Positions 1-6,588 are shown, numbered from the stretch's first letter. The stretch: 10,302 nucleotides of DNA from Firmicutes bacterium CAG:341 (GCA_000434995.1 FR895335.1:19080-29381), one strand, 5' to 3'. A program made the numbers and translations. The notes: a model not told the origin generated them from the sequence alone.

Positions 1-19
1 TCTGTGTCACCTCGACCAA

Positions 20-50
20 AAGGACTACCTAATGGTAATCCTTATTTTTT
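20..50 (+). terminator. Probable intrinsic terminator reading rightward
   Basis: An imperfect hairpin pairs positions 20-29 with 34-43 (ten pairs with one C-A mismatch, loop TAAT) and is followed at once by ATTTTTT. The orientation fits the end of a plus-strand transcript coming from left of the window, converging on the phage operon. Position 1 to about 32 could hold the last codons of such a gene, since one frame stops at 30-32, but too little is present to recognise it. Confidence 0.5.
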
Positions 51-63
51 ACCAAAAATAGCA

Positions 64-94
64 AAAAGCCGCATAAAATAGCGGTTTTCTTTTA
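64..94. terminator. Bidirectional terminator-like hairpin
   Basis: GCCGC (68-72) pairs with GCGGT (81-85) around an 8-base AT loop, and the stem is extended by A-T pairs on both flanks. On the plus strand it is followed by a T-rich run (85-94). On the minus strand it is followed by a TTTTT run (67-63). It can therefore stop transcripts from both directions, as expected between two converging units. It lies about 130 bases beyond the last phage gene. Confidence 0.6.
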
Positions 95-186
95 TCAGGT
101 GTACGAATTTTTGCTGTTTACAGCACATTTCTTGCAAGCCTGATTGCTCCCCTAATGTACTTGGGATTGTTTTTTGAGCAAACATA

Positions 187-215
187 AACCGCCCAAGCGC
201 AATGCTTGGGCGGTT
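187..215. terminator. Strong 12-bp perfect hairpin just after the last tail gene
   Basis: AACCGCCCAAGC (187-198) pairs perfectly with GCTTGGGCGGTT (204-215) around a 5-base loop. It begins only three bases past the stop codon of the fibre-like gene on the minus strand, so it is well placed to end the structural operon or protect its mRNA. The minus-strand tail (TTTATGTTTG) is only moderately T-rich, so termination may be shared with the next hairpin at 64-94. On the plus strand it is followed by ATTTTACC. Confidence 0.7.
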
Positions 216-218
216 ATT

Positions 219-695
219 TTACCTTAGGCACACATAACTGTATGGTATGCCTCTTTCGTTTAAGCAAACATATTCATCTCTTATACCTGATGATTCCTGC
301 TCCACTTTTATCGTTTTTCTTCCATCTAACAGTTGCACACCGTTTGATGTACCGTGCGTTGAAGCAAAACCGACATAAACAAATCCCTTGCCTAAAGTTT
401 TATCCCATACTTCAGGTGAAACACCGACTCCGAAAATTAAAATCACAGACGGTTTAAATGGGCATCCGGTTTGAATATTGCGAACTGATTCGCCGCTGCC
501 GTAATAAACACCGCAATGCACATTCTTGTTCCATTTTTCTCTGTCTTCTTGTGAAACATGGTATGAAACATCGTTTTTATGCTCTGTTATCTGCTTATCA
601 ATAATTAAATTATCATTGCAAAAATCTTCTCTTTTAGGTTTATCACCGCCGAGCCAAAGGTTTAAGCCTAATTCTGTTTTATTTGAACTGCTCAT
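219..695 (-). CDS. Short tail fibre / distal tail appendage-like protein (158 aa)
   Basis: This is the last gene of the operon, beginning in an ATGA overlap with the gpI-like gene and preceded by GGAGG six bases upstream. Residues 7-36 (LNLWLGGDKPKREDF, then a DNxxID pattern) resemble the conserved N-terminus of clostridial prophage tail-fibre proteins. Residues 45-56 carry a YHVSQEDREKWN motif common in the same proteins. The remainder (about 60-158) looks like one beta-rich domain opening with YYGSGES and CPFKPSVILIFG, the pattern of small C-terminal sandwich domains in phage tail proteins. At 158 residues it is very short for a receptor-binding fibre and has no long repetitive shaft. No fibre chaperone follows. 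Position after gpI is the normal fibre position. The role in surface binding is inferred from position and N-terminal similarity; no ligand can be predicted. Confidence 0.65.
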   Translation of the reverse strand: MSSSNKTELGLNLWLGGDKPKREDFCNDNLIIDKQITEHKNDVSYHVSQEDREKWNKNVHCGVYYGSGESVRNIQTGCPFKPSVILIFGVGVSPEVWDKTLGKGFVYVGFASTHGTSNGVQLLDGRKTIKVEQESSGIRDEYVCLNERGIPYSYVCLR

Positions 696-1258
696 ATATT
701 ACCTCCTAAACTATCAAAAAAATTAAATGTATTATTACAAATTTTTTCCCAATCATCAGCACAGTAATCAAATGAATCATATGCATCAAAATCAAGATTT
801 GCACCGCTTGCACCAAGCACAACACCCGGGCAAAGATAATCATCCAAAAATGATGTAACTTTAAAAATATCGCCGAAATTTTCACTGCCAATCGGGCCTA
901 TAAACATATTAAATACAGATGAAAAGCCAATTTCAAAACTATCAAGTATCTTTTGAAATTCATTTTTCAATTCATTAAGCCTGTAATCATCATACTTAGA
1001 CGATATAAATTTTTTAATTACATCTTTATCAAAACGAGTTACATCAAATAATTCGCACATTTTTTGCCTGCCGATATTAAGCGAAGAATCGGCAAATATT
1101 TCATTCAAAACAGTATCAAAATTCTGTTCCACTATGCTAAATCCGGCACAAATACTTTTTATCATAGCTAAATTACTGCTTTTCGCACCTACATTTAAGC
1201 CTAAACTTGCATATAATTTTTTCAGCCTGTCTTCCATAGTCAAATTATTACTTTTCAT
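692..1258 (-). CDS. Baseplate wedge protein, gpI / YmfQ (DUF2313)-like (188 aa)
   Basis: It lies directly after baseplate J and before the fibre gene, the standard place of the P2 gpI / Mu-type gp48 / YmfQ family, which joins the baseplate wedge to the fibres. The N-terminal part (about residues 1-100, starting MEDRLKKLYASLGLN a few residues in) is helical and resembles that family. The C-terminal part is rich in Phe, Asp and Gly. The chosen start is ATG at 1258 because GGAGG lies nine bases upstream; an in-frame TTG at 1282 would add eight residues but lacks a matching site. The gene overlaps the end of baseplate J by 11 bases and its own stop overlaps the next start as ATGA. The family call rests more on position than on motifs. 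Confidence 0.65.
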   Translation of the reverse strand: MKSNNLTMEDRLKKLYASLGLNVGAKSSNLAMIKSICAGFSIVEQNFDTVLNEIFADSSLNIGRQKMCELFDVTRFDKDVIKKFISSKYDDYRLNELKNEFQKILDSFEIGFSSVFNMFIGPIGSENFGDIFKVTSFLDDYLCPGVVLGASGANLDFDAYDSFDYCADDWEKICNNTFNFFDSLGGNI

Positions 1259-2318
1259 ATAGTTCAACCTCCAAGTTATCAAGGAGCAGGTAACTATCTG
1301 TATTACAATTGATTAAATCGCCCAAAAGTGCGTCGCTCGTTATTTCAACACTGTCTACGCTGTCATATTTAAGTACGGCCTTTCGGAGTTCATCAAGAGT
1401 TATGCTGTAATCAATTTTATTTCTTGTTAAAATCTCGTACAAGTCATCATATATTTTTTGCCGAATTGAATCTTTGTCATCAATATAATTCATAGTAACA
1501 AGTGCTTTGACATTATAATGAGTTTTTGACGCATTTTTAACCTGAACTTCCACACCGAAAAGCTCACATTGAGGAAAAAGCGACTTAATTTTGCTTGTAT
1601 CATCACTCGTAAGTTCTCTTGTGCAGGATACTATAACATCAACCTTACCCGCTTCACTGCTTTGCTTTATATGGCAGTCATTATAATCTTCAATGTTTTT
1701 AACTTCAAGTTCAATTGAACTTTTGTTAAAACCGTTAAGCGGAATTTTGAAAGTTTCAATAATTCTTTTTCTAAAAGCACTGTCGCTTTCATCATCGCTT
1801 CCGCCCGTTATATCATCGCGGTTTATTACATATTCAATACCAAGCGGAGCTTTAACCAAAACAGTAATTTCACCGCCTTGTGCATTAAAGCTTTCACCGT
1901 TTTCCATTGCTGTACATAAAACTTCACATTCAGTCTGCCCACTGGCAAGGGTAACATTTTCATTTGTAATATATTGAATTAAAGGATTTTCACCCTTTGA
2001 ACATACAGTTCCTTTTTCAATTATAATATCAGTATCACTTGCTTCATTTATGCCGAAAGATAAAATACCGCTTGCCTTCGTTCCTGATTTTCGCTTGCAA
2101 TTTCGGAGTTCACCGTGCCTGTCAAGATATTCACCCGTCGCACTTTGCACAAATGCCTGCTTTAAAATAAAATCACTATAACACGACAGTGCATATAATT
2201 CACTTGCAATTGCCTGAAGCTTTTTTTCTTCAACCGTACCCGGCAGCAACTTTTTTTGTGTATAGTTTTCATAAGTTTCCGTCATACTTTTTTGTATTTC
2301 TTCCCAAGTAGTTTTCAA
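1248..2318 (-). CDS. Baseplate J-like protein (356 aa)
   Basis: Core subunit of the contractile-tail baseplate wedge, related to P2 gpJ, Mu gp47 and Bacillus XkdT. Diagnostic is the GGSDDESDSAFRKRI segment at residues 172-186, matching the conserved GGxDxEsDexxRxRi signature of the family. The length is typical of the family. Further family-like features are the N-terminal helical region with TGEYLDRHGE (residues 61-70) and the C-terminal alternating strand/helix region with a DSVRQK-like segment near 283-288. Translation starts at a TTG whose bases form a TTGA overlap with the stop of the gp25-like gene, so it is probably coupled to it; the nearest AGGTGA is rather distant (about 13 bases). 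Its presence strongly implies a contractile-tail-type baseplate rather than a siphovirus tip. Confidence 0.93.
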   Translation of the reverse strand: MKTTWEEIQKSMTETYENYTQKKLLPGTVEEKKLQAIASELYALSCYSDFILKQAFVQSATGEYLDRHGELRNCKRKSGTKASGILSFGINEASDTDIIIEKGTVCSKGENPLIQYITNENVTLASGQTECEVLCTAMENGESFNAQGGEITVLVKAPLGIEYVINRDDITGGSDDESDSAFRKRIIETFKIPLNGFNKSSIELEVKNIEDYNDCHIKQSSEAGKVDVIVSCTRELTSDDTSKIKSLFPQCELFGVEVQVKNASKTHYNVKALVTMNYIDDKDSIRQKIYDDLYEILTRNKIDYSITLDELRKAVLKYDSVDSVEITSDALLGDLINCNTDSYLLLDNLEVELYEK

Positions 2319-2581
2319 AGTTCAATTTTCACCTGCCTTTCCTCATCATTTATTAAAACATTAACCTTTAAAACCGTATCATCAAAATCAAGAGATTTAA
2401 CATATACACCGTCAAGATTTGATACAGCGCTTCTGACAAAAGAGAGCATTTCATTTATATTTTTTGAAAGTCTTATTTGGCTTCCGAAATCTTTATCCGG
2501 ATAAAAATTACCCTTTTTGCAATATATTGCCATTTTGCAGGCATTCATTATATCAATAATTTGTTCATTTGCTTTGTTCAA
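2315..2581 (-). CDS. gpW/gp25-like baseplate wedge protein (88 aa)
   Basis: A small protein between spike and baseplate J, the fixed place of the gp25/gpW (XkdS, DUF2634-type) subunit that forms the wedge core and nucleates sheath assembly in contractile systems. The segment KDFGSQIRLSKNINEMLSF and the C-terminal strand pattern ending VNVLINDEERQVKIEL agree with that fold. At 88 residues it is shorter than most (often 110-140) and lacks the usual N-terminal extension. The start is a TTG at 2581 with GGAGG nine bases upstream; it overlaps the end of the spike gene by 17 bases. An ATG twelve codons in is the alternative start. The presence of a sheath-initiating wedge protein makes the absence of a sheath gene in the window more notable. 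Confidence 0.68.
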   Translation of the reverse strand: MNKANEQIIDIMNACKMAIYCKKGNFYPDKDFGSQIRLSKNINEMLSFVRSAVSNLDGVYVKSLDFDDTVLKVNVLINDEERQVKIEL

Positions 2582-2927
2582 TAATTTTACCCTCCTTTGA
2601 TATTAAAAGCCCGTTTAGTTCTATACTTCCGTCATTTTTAAGATGTATATAAGCGCCTGAAAGAGAAGTGATTTTCACTTCCCCGTAGCCCACTGCCGAG
2701 CTATCACTTTCAACACCGATGCAAACTTGCTCTCCGCCGCCTTGGGTAAGCAGTAATTTTTCACCTTTAGGCACGCAGGAAATATATCCGTAAGGCGAAT
2801 AAAAATCAACATTTCTTTCAACTCCCGTTGAAGCAGCTTCAATTTTTCCGCCGGAATTCATTGTCACCTTTCCGCACTCGGTAGGCGGCAACTTTTCTTC
2901 TTTAATAATTTGCCTGCTAATCCACAT
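2565..2927 (-). CDS. Baseplate spike protein, gpV / Mu gp45-like (120 aa)
   Basis: Central membrane-piercing spike of a contractile tail, acting as a trimer at the baseplate tip. Residues 38-72 (RNVDFYSPYGYISCVPKGEK) carry the SPYGY...PxGE pattern of the gp45/gpV OB-like domain. Residues 80-115 form a short Gly-punctuated series of strands (GEVKITSLSGAYIHLKNDG, then SIELNGLLIS) typical of the trimeric beta-prism that follows. It is very short compared with P2 gpV (about 210 residues), so the needle part is minimal, and no HxH iron-binding tip motif is visible. The start ATG has GGAGG six bases upstream, inside the end of the hub gene, with an 11-base overlap. Confidence 0.8.
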   Translation of the reverse strand: MWISRQIIKEEKLPPTECGKVTMNSGGKIEAASTGVERNVDFYSPYGYISCVPKGEKLLLTQGGGEQVCIGVESDSSAVGYGEVKITSLSGAYIHLKNDGSIELNGLLISKEGKIIEQSK

Positions 2928-3861
2928 AGTTTACCTCCTTAACATCAATGTTTTTGCCAAGCACAAGCTTGCATTTTTCGCCGTTTTTATCATAAGAATA
3001 TATTTTTTCCAAAAGCAAATAATCATCAAATTTGCCGATAAGGCTTTCATAATTAAATCGCTGATAAAGTTCGCTGCTGCAATAACCGTTAATTGTTATT
3101 TCCAGACACTTATAATTTTTAAACGAATCTTTTATCATTTTAGAAATTTTATAATTTCTTTGCCAGCTTGCAAGTGAAATAAGATTTACATATCTGTTTC
3201 GCGAAAAGCCCAAATCTTTTGCCGATTTTGAATAAGTGTGGCAATCATAATTTGATGAAAACTCCTTTTTGTAATGAACGGCGGATATAGGCTCACTTCT
3301 GTTAATAATACTTTTTACACTTAAAATAGGGTACGAATTCAGATTAAGAATATCTTTACTTGGCTCAAGCATAATAATTTCATTACTTGCATTTATCCTT
3401 ATTCCGTTGCCTGAAATCATAGAAACAAGCGAATTTATTGCGCCGAATAACGAAGCACCGCTTGTAACCTCATATTTTTTCAAAGTATAAACATTGGGCA
3501 GTTTGAATTTAAAGCCTAAATCTTTAGCATACGCTTGAAAAAGGCTCAATGCACTCGGGCAATTGTATGTATACGCAAATGCGTCATTATCAACAAGCAA
3601 ACAAGCACTTGAACGGGCATAAATATATGTTTGAAATCCTTTTTCATCAACTGTTGATTTTTGGCAATCACAATATCCGTTAAATATCAATTCATCATCT
3701 TTATAAGCCAAAACTTTTTCAATTTCAACAGCCTTTATGTTATCAATAAATTTAATACTCAAACTGTCACACGCGGCTTCGGCTGTTTGGGTTAAAACAG
3801 CTGAAATTATATTTTTCAAAGTAATTTCTTCATTATCAACGGTAATTAAAACTATTTTCAT
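2917..3861 (-). CDS. Baseplate hub protein, XkdQ / gpD / T4 gp27-like (314 aa)
   Basis: Tail hub protein that normally forms the ring between the tail tube and the spike. Placed after the LysM protein and before the spike, as XkdP-XkdQ-XkdR in PBSX-type operons. The family-typical segment is ARSSACLLVDNDA at residues 82-94 in the first tube-like domain, followed by a helical region (about 102-160) and a second beta domain up to about 310. The length matches the XkdQ/YqbQ family. The start ATG overlaps the preceding stop as ATGA and is preceded by AGGGTG. With a hub present a tail-tube partner would be expected, but none is encoded nearby. Confidence 0.8.
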   Translation of the reverse strand: MKIVLITVDNEEITLKNIISAVLTQTAEAACDSLSIKFIDNIKAVEIEKVLAYKDDELIFNGYCDCQKSTVDEKGFQTYIYARSSACLLVDNDAFAYTYNCPSALSLFQAYAKDLGFKFKLPNVYTLKKYEVTSGASLFGAINSLVSMISGNGIRINASNEIIMLEPSKDILNLNSYPILSVKSIINRSEPISAVHYKKEFSSNYDCHTYSKSAKDLGFSRNRYVNLISLASWQRNYKISKMIKDSFKNYKCLEITINGYCSSELYQRFNYESLIGKFDDYLLLEKIYSYDKNGEKCKLVLGKNIDVKEVNYVD

Positions 3862-4376
3862 TTCAAATTCACCCTTTCGTTTTCCTCTATACTAAAAGGA
3901 CTTTCAAAATCGTTTAAATTCATAATTTCATCAATACAGATATTAGTCCTTTTTGCAATGTCAAAAGCATTTTCACCTAAGGCAGCATAAGTATAATCAA
4001 GCGATAGATTTTGCAAGTCTTCACCGCATACCTGAGTGAATTCAAATTCATATTCAATACCGCCTTTTTGTGCGTTGGCATTATATTTAAACAGCGTAAA
4101 AATTGCTTTTATCGGATAGAGTGACGGGCAGTGAAGCTCACCTTGTAAACCCTGCCTTAAAAGTTTTGACATCATATTGCATTTTTCCTGTGCATCATCG
4201 CCGTATAAAACACCTTTACCTTTTACAATAATCGGCTCTTGGCAAATATCGTTTGCAATACTGTTTTTTCCGTATATTGAATTAACTTTTACATCGCGTG
4301 ACGCAATAACTTCAATATATAAAGGATTCGTTTCAAAAACAAAATCATTAAATCTCATTTTTATTTTATTCATCAT
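3858..4376 (-). CDS. LysM-containing baseplate protein, XkdP-like (172 aa)
   Basis: The C-terminus (residues about 128-172, YTYAALGENAFDIAKRTN then a long ...NLNDFESPFSIEENERVNL pattern) is a recognisable LysM domain, which in phage tails binds or spans peptidoglycan or serves as a hub-anchoring module. The N-terminal 115 residues are beta-rich with a helix around 61-78 (GDDAQEKCNMMSKLLRQG) followed by GELHCPSLYPIKA; this resembles the L(R)xGxxGxLxHP segment of baseplate DNA-circulation/gp53-type proteins. In PBSX-like operons XkdP sits after the tape measure and before the hub. Here it follows only a micro-ORF. The start ATG overlaps the micro-ORF stop (ATGA) and has no strong ribosome binding site of its own, so translation is probably coupled to it. 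Confidence 0.78.
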   Translation of the reverse strand: MMNKIKMRFNDFVFETNPLYIEVIASRDVKVNSIYGKNSIANDICQEPIIVKGKGVLYGDDAQEKCNMMSKLLRQGLQGELHCPSLYPIKAIFTLFKYNANAQKGGIEYEFEFTQVCGEDLQNLSLDYTYAALGENAFDIAKRTNICIDEIMNLNDFESPFSIEENERVNLK

Positions 4377-4462
4377 TCATTTGTGGATTTATCATAACGA
4401 TTTTTGTCAAGGCGAATAATTTCACTGATGTTTTCTGCCTGTTCATATTCTTCATTCACCAC
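4373..4462 (-). CDS. Micro-ORF of 28-29 codons at the head/tail junction
   Basis: A short open frame starts with tandem GTG codons (4462 or 4459) with GGAGG five bases upstream of the first and ends in an ATGA overlap with the LysM gene. It opens inside the last codons of the tail-terminator gene, so it is coupled on both sides like every true gene of this operon. The product is acidic (six Glu, two Asp, two Lys, two Arg) and probably one helix (EEYEQAENISEIIRLDKN). No family is recognised. It could be a small structural or assembly protein, a coupling leader for the LysM gene, or the remnant of genes once present here, since it occupies exactly the place of sheath, tube, chaperone and tape-measure genes in related operons. 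Translation is likely; function is unknown. Confidence 0.6.
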   Translation of the reverse strand: MVNEEYEQAENISEIIRLDKNRYDKSTNE

Positions 4463-4862
4463 TTTCACCTCCGAAATCAACATTTGCATTTATATTTAAC
4501 ACACATTTAAGCACATAGCCTTTTACATATTTTGAATAAGAAATCGGCTCGGCTTTAATACCGATAAAATTGAATTTTTGGCTTACTCTGCAAATATTAA
4601 CTAAAACTTCATTTGCAAAATCCGGCTTATCTTTCGGCACATAAATATCTGCATTTATTTTGATACTTGCGTATTTTGAAGTATCCCCAAGCTGTTCGGG
4701 CAAAACATCAACTTCGCCAAGTCCGATTGTTACAATGGTGTGCTTAATTTCACCGGCAAAGGAAACATTAGGATAAGGCTTGATGATTTTTATATTTTCA
4801 AAAAAGCTGTCTGCTTTAATTGCTTTTGCAAAAGATAAAATAAAATCGTTAATATTCATCAT
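4452..4862 (-). CDS. Tail terminator / tail-completion protein (136 aa)
   Basis: It follows the stopper gene and has the size and pattern of tail terminator proteins (gpU/XkdJ-like): an N-terminal helix (FILSFAKAIKAD), a proline-containing strand with a KPYPNVSFAG segment, a central beta-sheet region with YASIKINADIYVP (residues about 64-76), a helix with NEVLVNICRVSQ, and a C-terminal strand pair. Such proteins cap the tube end and join it to the neck. ATG at 4862 is preceded by GGAGG six bases upstream, within the last codons of the stopper gene (14-base overlap). The second ATG at 4859 is an equal alternative. The assignment rests on position and pattern; the tube and terminator folds are related, so a tube-like role cannot be fully excluded. 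Confidence 0.6.
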   Translation of the reverse strand: MMNINDFILSFAKAIKADSFFENIKIIKPYPNVSFAGEIKHTIVTIGLGEVDVLPEQLGDTSKYASIKINADIYVPKDKPDFANEVLVNICRVSQKFNFIGIKAEPISYSKYVKGYVLKCVLNINANVDFGGESGE

Positions 4863-5205
4863 ATTGTGCCTCCTCCACTTCCCTCAAAATACCCGTATAA
4901 TAAATAGTTTCATCATTTATTTTAACGGCATTTTTGCGCAAAAACTTATAACTAATATCGTTATAAATCAGGCGTCCATCTTCTTCAATTTCAAAAATAT
5001 TGTGCGTTTTAGGGCCGATATATAAATGGAATCTTGCTTTATTTGTTCCGATTTTGGTTACACTATCGTCAAAGGCACTGCTCTTTTTTCGCCACAGCGG
5101 ACTAACGGTGCATTTAAAAGGCATTGATGTCCAGTCACCGTCTTTAAGCACAGCAGTTGAACCTATTTTATCAAGCTGGTTTTTAATAATATAAGCACTG
5201 TTCAT
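4849..5205 (-). CDS. Head-closure / stopper-like protein (118 aa)
   Basis: Position (third gene after the capsid neighbour) and composition fit the small beta-barrel stopper that plugs the connector channel and docks the tail. Beta-strand-rich segments such as KARFHLYIGPKTH, GRLIYNDISYKFLRKNAV and ETIYYTGILREVEE match the general pattern of head-tail joining proteins. The chosen start is ATG at 5205, one base after the stop of the connector gene, with GAGG nine bases upstream. A longer frame from TTG at 5226 would add seven residues that overlap the upstream gene and has no suitable site. No catalytic motif is present. Confidence 0.62.
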   Translation of the reverse strand: MNSAYIIKNQLDKIGSTAVLKDGDWTSMPFKCTVSPLWRKKSSAFDDSVTKIGTNKARFHLYIGPKTHNIFEIEEDGRLIYNDISYKFLRKNAVKINDETIYYTGILREVEEAQYDEY

Positions 5206-5206
5206 A

Positions 5207-5563
5207 TCACACCGCCTCAAATGCAAAACCTTTATCTTTAATCAGTGAGGTACACTGTTCAAAAGCGAAGCTACAAATAGCTTTTGCATTTTCAAGGTTT
5301 GAAGATGTGTCGATTGAATACGACACATCCCCTGCCTTAAATGAAGTAATACCCTCTGACTGATTAGTAAGCACATATTGGTAATAAGCCCTTGCCGCAC
5401 ATAAAAATACAACTGTGTTTTTATTTTCATCCCCGTCATTTTTTAAAAGTGAGTTGATATATTCCGTTTCCATATAAATCAAAGATTCATACTTTTTTGC
5501 TTCTTCCTCACTTAATGATGAAAGGGTAATAAAATCTTTTTTAACTTTTACCAAATCAGTCAT
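5207..5563 (-). CDS. Head-tail connector (adaptor) protein (118 aa)
   Basis: The first gene after the major capsid protein, where the ring-forming adaptor (gp6/gp15/XkdH-type) is usually encoded. The N-terminal two-thirds are helical (SEEEAKKYESLIYMETEYIN; VVFLCAARAYYQYVLTNQ), followed by a short strand segment FKAGDVSYSID (residues about 74-84) and a C-terminal helix. This helix-bundle plus GDVSYS hairpin pattern is typical of phage connector proteins that dock on the portal. AAGGTGAT precedes the ATG. The gene starts nine bases after the capsid stop. Confidence 0.65.
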   Translation of the reverse strand: MTDLVKVKKDFITLSSLSEEEAKKYESLIYMETEYINSLLKNDGDENKNTVVFLCAARAYYQYVLTNQSEGITSFKAGDVSYSIDTSSNLENAKAICSFAFEQCTSLIKDKGFAFEAV

Positions 5564-5572
5564 TTAATCACC

Positions 5573-6565
5573 TTACACCTGTTTGCAGAAAACACGAATA
5601 GCATTAGGGAAAATGCAGTTAAAGCCTACAATTGTTGATATGCTGGCTCTTTCAAGCTGGCGGTCAATAAGCTTGTCAAATTCTGTTGTAATATCACTTG
5701 CAACTACTCTTTCAATCGCATAATTTTTATCAAGAGCAACAATATATCCGTCTGCAATATTAGTGTTGATAATAACTTCCGCACCGAAAGGAGTAAGTAT
5801 TTTGCCTGTACCGTGGAAATCAAGGCCTGCATCGGCATCTCTGAACTGCGGTAATTTGAGAATTTGAGCATATGTATTAGGACTCATCAACATTGTTGTA
5901 AGGTTGAAAGGTGACATTGAAGCATAAAGATTTACAAGGCCATCATAAGTAATTGTATCACCGGTATACTTTATGGTAGTAGATTCATTACTATTGGCAA
6001 TTTCAAGAACCTTATCAACTTCCATACGCATAATATTTTCGCCGATACGACGAAGTGCAAGTGAAAATACATCAAGCTTTTGAAACTTAATTGCTTCATA
6101 TGAAGCAGAAATGATTTTACCGTACTTATTAAGCTTTGTGAGTGTGTCCTTAACTTTAATCTCAACTGTTTCAAGCTGTGTGCCTTCTGCAATAGGATTA
6201 AAAGTGGTGTAATTTTCATCTTCGGTAAGCTCGATTGACCTGTAATCAAGTGAATCAACAAAAGTAGTTGTCGCTATAATCTTATCAATTGTGCAGTTAT
6301 CTTTCATACCAAGCTTGATTGAACGGGAAACAAATTCAGGGAAAAGTGCTGCTGAATCAGTAGTTTGGAAAAACTTTGAAACAGTATCGCAGTCCTTGCC
6401 TGAAACCTTAATATCAAATCTCTTAAGCTGGCGTTCAAATGCGTCAAGCCCTTCAAGTGATGTACCCTTATAATTTTCTGATGGGTCAAGTGCTTCAAGA
6501 GCCTGTGTAAATGATTTTCCTGTGGTATATAAACCTTTTTCAATTTTAATATTTTCGTATGACAT
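5573..6565 (-). CDS. Major capsid protein, HK97 fold (330 aa)
   Basis: Shell subunit of the head. Position after the protease/scaffold gene and the predicted layout fit the HK97 fold: an N-terminal arm, a FQTTDSAALFPEFV segment (67-80) seen in clostridial and PBSX-type capsid proteins, an E-loop-like region rich in acidic and polar residues (about 112-145), a long spine helix (about 158-190), and P/A-domain strands with TPFGAEVIINTNIADGYIVALDK (258-280). The first 60-65 residues are charged and could be removed by the neighbouring protease, but no cleavage site can be read with certainty. GGAGG lies eight bases before the ATG, the strongest stand-alone ribosome binding site here, as expected for the most abundant product; a 23-base spacer separates it from the protease gene. 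Confidence 0.88.
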   Translation of the reverse strand: MSYENIKIEKGLYTTGKSFTQALEALDPSENYKGTSLEGLDAFERQLKRFDIKVSGKDCDTVSKFFQTTDSAALFPEFVSRSIKLGMKDNCTIDKIIATTTFVDSLDYRSIELTEDENYTTFNPIAEGTQLETVEIKVKDTLTKLNKYGKIISASYEAIKFQKLDVFSLALRRIGENIMRMEVDKVLEIANSNESTTIKYTGDTITYDGLVNLYASMSPFNLTTMLMSPNTYAQILKLPQFRDADAGLDFHGTGKILTPFGAEVIINTNIADGYIVALDKNYAIERVVASDITTEFDKLIDRQLERASISTIVGFNCIFPNAIRVFCKQV

Positions 6566-6588
6566 AAATAATTCCTCCGTTAAATAAA

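Larger units (their letters stand above)
1..218. other. Intergenic region at the left end of the operon
   Basis: No convincing gene lies here. Besides the three hairpins listed separately there is a small perfect stem TGCTG-TTTA-CAGCA (112-125) and an inverted repeat TTGCTC...GAGCAA (144-149 and 176-181) that encloses a weak TCCC/GGGA stem followed by a T run. This density of hairpins suggests a terminator zone between converging transcripts. A phage-host boundary is possible, but no repeat copy is available in the window to test it. Confidence 0.5.

Noticed and set aside
1..81. A plus-strand frame open from the window edge to a stop at 79-81 (ends ...LPKIAKSRIK)
   Set aside because: It passes through the 20-50 hairpin with its T run and into the next one. 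There is too little sequence to support a real gene end.
144..181. Inverted repeat TTGCTC...GAGCAA as a recombination or attachment site
   Set aside because: The arms are only six bases and the enclosed part looks like a weak terminator. No direct repeat partner exists in the window.
42..185. A 47-codon open frame on the minus strand in the region after the fibre gene (begins MFAQKTIPSTLGEQ)
   Set aside because: Its ATG sits against the strong hairpin with no ribosome binding site, and the frame runs through two terminator-like hairpins. It is most likely chance.
1259..1282. Longer version of the gpI-like gene starting at TTG 1282
   Set aside because: GGAGG is placed for the ATG at 1258. 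The extra eight residues come from the baseplate J overlap.
1693..1977. Plus-strand ORF of 94 codons, and similar plus-strand frames at 206-457, 526-726, 6908-7222 and 7690-8091
   Set aside because: They are antisense to well-supported structural genes, rich in Ser/Leu/Phe as expected of reverse frames of AT-rich genes, and have no operon context.
5206..5226. Longer version of the stopper gene starting at TTG 5226
   Set aside because: The ATG at 5205 directly follows the upstream stop and has a GAGG site at suitable spacing, while the TTG has none.
5971..6261. Minus-strand frames overlapping the capsid gene (also 6304-6543, 706-891, 5242-5439, 9643-9879)
   Set aside because: They are out-of-frame shadows of genes with clear family identity and good starts, and show no ribosome binding sites suited to them.
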